A DNA stretch of 64,000 bases from Cyprinodon diabolis (lineage: Eukaryota; Chordata; Actinopteri; Cyprinodontiformes; Cyprinodontidae). A program made the position numbers and the translations under genes. Where the stretch lies: contig JARPUW010000572.1 of assembly GCA_030533445.1 (NCBI GenBank), positions 1 to 64,000 on the forward strand, given 5' to 3'. Of this stretch, positions 61,274 through 64,000 are shown one piece after another; position 1 is the stretch's first letter; each line of letters starts with the position of its first letter. A model generated the notes under the pieces. It was given only the letters and a program-made list of their open reading frames with translations, did no database searches and was not told the DNA's origin.

Positions 61274-64000
61274 ACTAGAAAATTTCTAAAGAAATTTTGA
61301 GGGGGGCCACCTACTGCCCGTCTGGGGAACCGGGCCAATACGGCCCTGGCAAGTGACGTCGGGGCTCCCCAGACCAACTGCTTACGACTTTGAGGGCTGC
61401 TGAGGGAAGGAAAGAGGGCAAGTTCATGGGCAAAGAGAGCTGTGTGCCACTTGTGCTGAAATCTGGGAAATAGACGTGCACAGCGTATGATGCACAAGGG
61501 TAATATGGGTTGTCCATATTGAAACACAGTGGGTAAAGCCCAGTTGGCGGGCTTCGCCCGCCTGCTAGGAGCCATCTCAGTGAAGAAAAAAATCACCAAT
61601 GGCGGGCTCTGCCCGCCTTCTAAGAGCCATTGCAGTGATGAAATCACCAATGGCGGGCTCCGCCCGCCTGCTAAGAGCCATTGCAGTGATGTAATCACCT
61701 TTGGCGGGCTCCGCCCGCCTGTTACCATTGGCGGGCTCCGCCCGCCTTCTAAGAGCCATTGCAGTGATGAAATCACCAATGGCAATGAGCAATATGCCAG
61801 AATGTATGAGTGTGTATAAGGAAGAGGCTTTTATTCTGTAGAGTCCTTGTAGTCTTATTTTGAAAGTCTATCATGAATGTGCATCAAAAGATGGGTCACG
61901 CCCAGCAGTGATATAGAATCCATTTCCAAATGTTAAATCACTGGTTTTCCATGTTATTAGGTGAATAGTTGCTGTATTACAGAGTAAATGGGAGACTTTT
62001 ATTGTGAAATTTGCTCTGGGTGTGTTTTGAAAAGGTCACTAGAGTCTAATAAAAACAACCTGGAAGAGTTTGGGTCATAATGTTGAGCCATTTGCATCAA
62101 TTAATGCATTAGTATAATCTAGAGGCTTTTATTTTGTAGGGTCCCTGGAGTCTTATTTTGAAAGTCCAACAGAGTTGTGTTTATAGAAAATGTTCAGACC
62201 CGTCAATGATAGTTGATTACTTTCCAATCGTTAAATCACTCTTTTTCCATGTTATTAGGGCAGCAGATGAAGCGGAAATGGGAGGCTTTTATTTTGAAAT
62301 TTGCTATAGGGTGTGTTTTAAACAGTCTCCTAGAGTCTATTCTCTAAAACGGGGTTGAGTTTGGGTCATAATGTTGAGCCATATAGGGCAATAAATATAT
62401 GTAAAAAATATAGAGGCTTTTATTTTGTAGGGTCCCTGGAGTCTTATTTTGAAAGTCTATCAGTGCTGAGTGGCAAGGGAAGTGTCATGGACAGCAGTCA
62501 TATAGTATCCATTTCCCAATGTTAAATCAGTCCTTTCACCCTCCATTAGATTAATATGTGCTGTTAAAAACAGCAGAGGTAAAATCTGTTTGAAGCTTGG
62601 TAACCTTGACAACGCTTAACGAGCCTCTCACTGACACAGACAACAGCTGCACTCACTATTGGTTTCTTCTTCCCAGGCTTTTTTGTATGGGAAGAACGGC
62701 ACCGAACAAACGACTACTGATCAAAAACCGTATGAGTTATTCAAAAAACATTTTCACCATGAGCATCAGCAATCCTTCGACTCCAACTATACCAACTTTG
62801 GTGTATGTGTGTCATTCAGAAAAAATATTTATGACGAGTGAAAACACATAGTGTGATTCGTTTCTCTCCCATCTTCAGCTCAAAAAGAATAGAGAAAGGC
62901 TGAAACTCTCATCGACTTTAGGTTGGTCTGGAGGGTTTTTAAGGAAAAGTATTAATCCTACCGTAATTCCGAAGACATTGTGTGAGTCCAGAGGTTTCAG
63001 TCTACAAACTGACCAAAAATGGTGACTGTAGCTCCAAATATGTGGCCGTGAGGGCGAGAATAAGATGTTTGATCTTAAAAAAATGGCCGCCTCACACTAA
63101 GATTTCAGCAGCTGCACTCTAGCAGGCTGCTGCAGAAGCTAACTGTCAGCTAGCTTCCAGGTGCTTACCCTCCGAACAAACGACTGCTGAGCAAAAACCG
63201 TAAAAGATATCTGAAAAATTCTTTCAGTGAAAGCAACATCTATCCTTTGTCTCAGACTGGGGTAACCTTCATGTCTGTAGGTCTTTCACAACCCAAAACG
63301 AAGCACAAACAAAATGGTTGGCCCACCTGCTCCTCCCTTTGTTTGAACTGCAGGACCTCACTCTCACTCACCTTTTAGCTGCTAAAGCACCCCTCCGAAC
63401 AAACGACTGCTGAGTAAAAACCGTAAAAGGTATCTGAAAAATTCTTTTTATCTAAGCGACAGCTATATCTTGTCTTCAATTGGAGTAACTTTCATGGCTG
63501 TAGGTCATCTACAAACTGAATGGGAAGAGAAAGAAAAAGAAAAAACGTTTCATCACACCTAAGCTTCTAATTGAGCTAGCTGCAGCAGGTCACTGTCACT
63601 CAGCTTTCAGGTGCTTAAAATGTCCTCCGAACAAACGACTGCTGAGCAAAAACCGTATGAGTTATTCAAAAAATTTTTTCACCGTGAGCGTCAGTCATCC
63701 TTCGACTCCAACTATGCCAACTTTGGTGTATGTGTGTCATTCAGAAAAATATTTATGACGAGTTTAAAACACATAGTCTGATTCGTTTTTCTCCCCTCTT
63801 CTGCTCCAAAACCAATGAAAAACGGCTCTGATTTTCATCGACTTTAGGTCGGTCTGGAGGGTTTTTAAGGAAAAGTATTAATCCTACCGTAATTCCGAAG
63901 ATATTGTGTGGGTCCAGAGATTTCAGTCTACAAACTGACCAAAAATGGTGACTCTAGCTATAAATATGTGGCCGTGAGGGCGAGTTTAAAATGTTTTTTT
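61274..64000. repeat. Tandem array unit U20 (partial, cut by window end)
   Basis: At least 2727 bp, ending inside R2 just after the TATA-like motif. Private changes are CTTACGACTTTG, GGGCAGCAGATG, CTGTTAAAAACAGC and an extra A at CAGAAAAAATATT followed by GACGAGTGAAAAC. The last two shift the R1 open frame. The array clearly continues past the window. Confidence 0.95.
61546..61780. repeat. 51-bp hairpin minisatellite in U20, five copies
   Basis: Standard five-copy form with intact stems. Confidence 0.9.

Overview
This window is almost entirely one large tandem array. After about 391 bp of non-repetitive left flank, a unit of about 3.0-3.45 kb repeats head to tail, all in the same orientation, for the rest of the window: 19 complete copies (U1-U19) and a twentieth (U20) cut by the right edge. 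Most copies look near-identical by eye (I computed no percentages). There is no prokaryotic gene organisation, no rRNA, tRNA or CRISPR locus, and no gene I can support. The high A+T, GC-box-like blocks, AATAAA signals, microsatellite/minisatellite content and low coding density point to a eukaryotic nuclear genome. The general look, including a CCCAT...ATGGG motif familiar from fish intergenic repeats, makes me guess a teleost fish, but that is inference only.

Layout of one unit, using U3 (6954-10121) as reference: (1) a GC-richer leader (6954-7225) that opens with an A/T hairpin and carries nested inverted repeats; (2) a 51-bp minisatellite (7226-7460) in which each copy holds two different hairpins; (3) three diverged direct repeats S1-S3 of about 290-300 bp (7504-8280); (4) module R1 (8381-8806); (5) two modules of about 225-230 bp, B and C (8849-9303); (6) module R2 (9304-9737), a diverged duplicate of R1; (7) a terminal block (9738-10121) ending in a short TAA microsatellite. 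At some unit junctions the TAA tract is followed by zero to four copies of a 62-69 bp mini-element ending in a C6 run.

Units differ mainly in minisatellite copy number (2-6), mini-element copy number (0-4), TAA length and scattered substitutions. Shared variants define classes (U2/U7; U6/U11/U18; U12/U14/U16; U9/U19) and at least one clear mosaic (U14). This is what unequal exchange and gene conversion in a tandem array would leave. U1, at the array edge, is the most diverged and carries one extra 230-bp module.

Coding potential: many open frames recur in every unit, but nearly all start at GTG or TTG, disagree between paralogous modules at amino-acid-changing sites, or are broken in some units. 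I treat the array as non-coding satellite DNA. It could be transcribed into a structured RNA, since the leader and minisatellite are dense in inverted repeats, but nothing here proves transcription.
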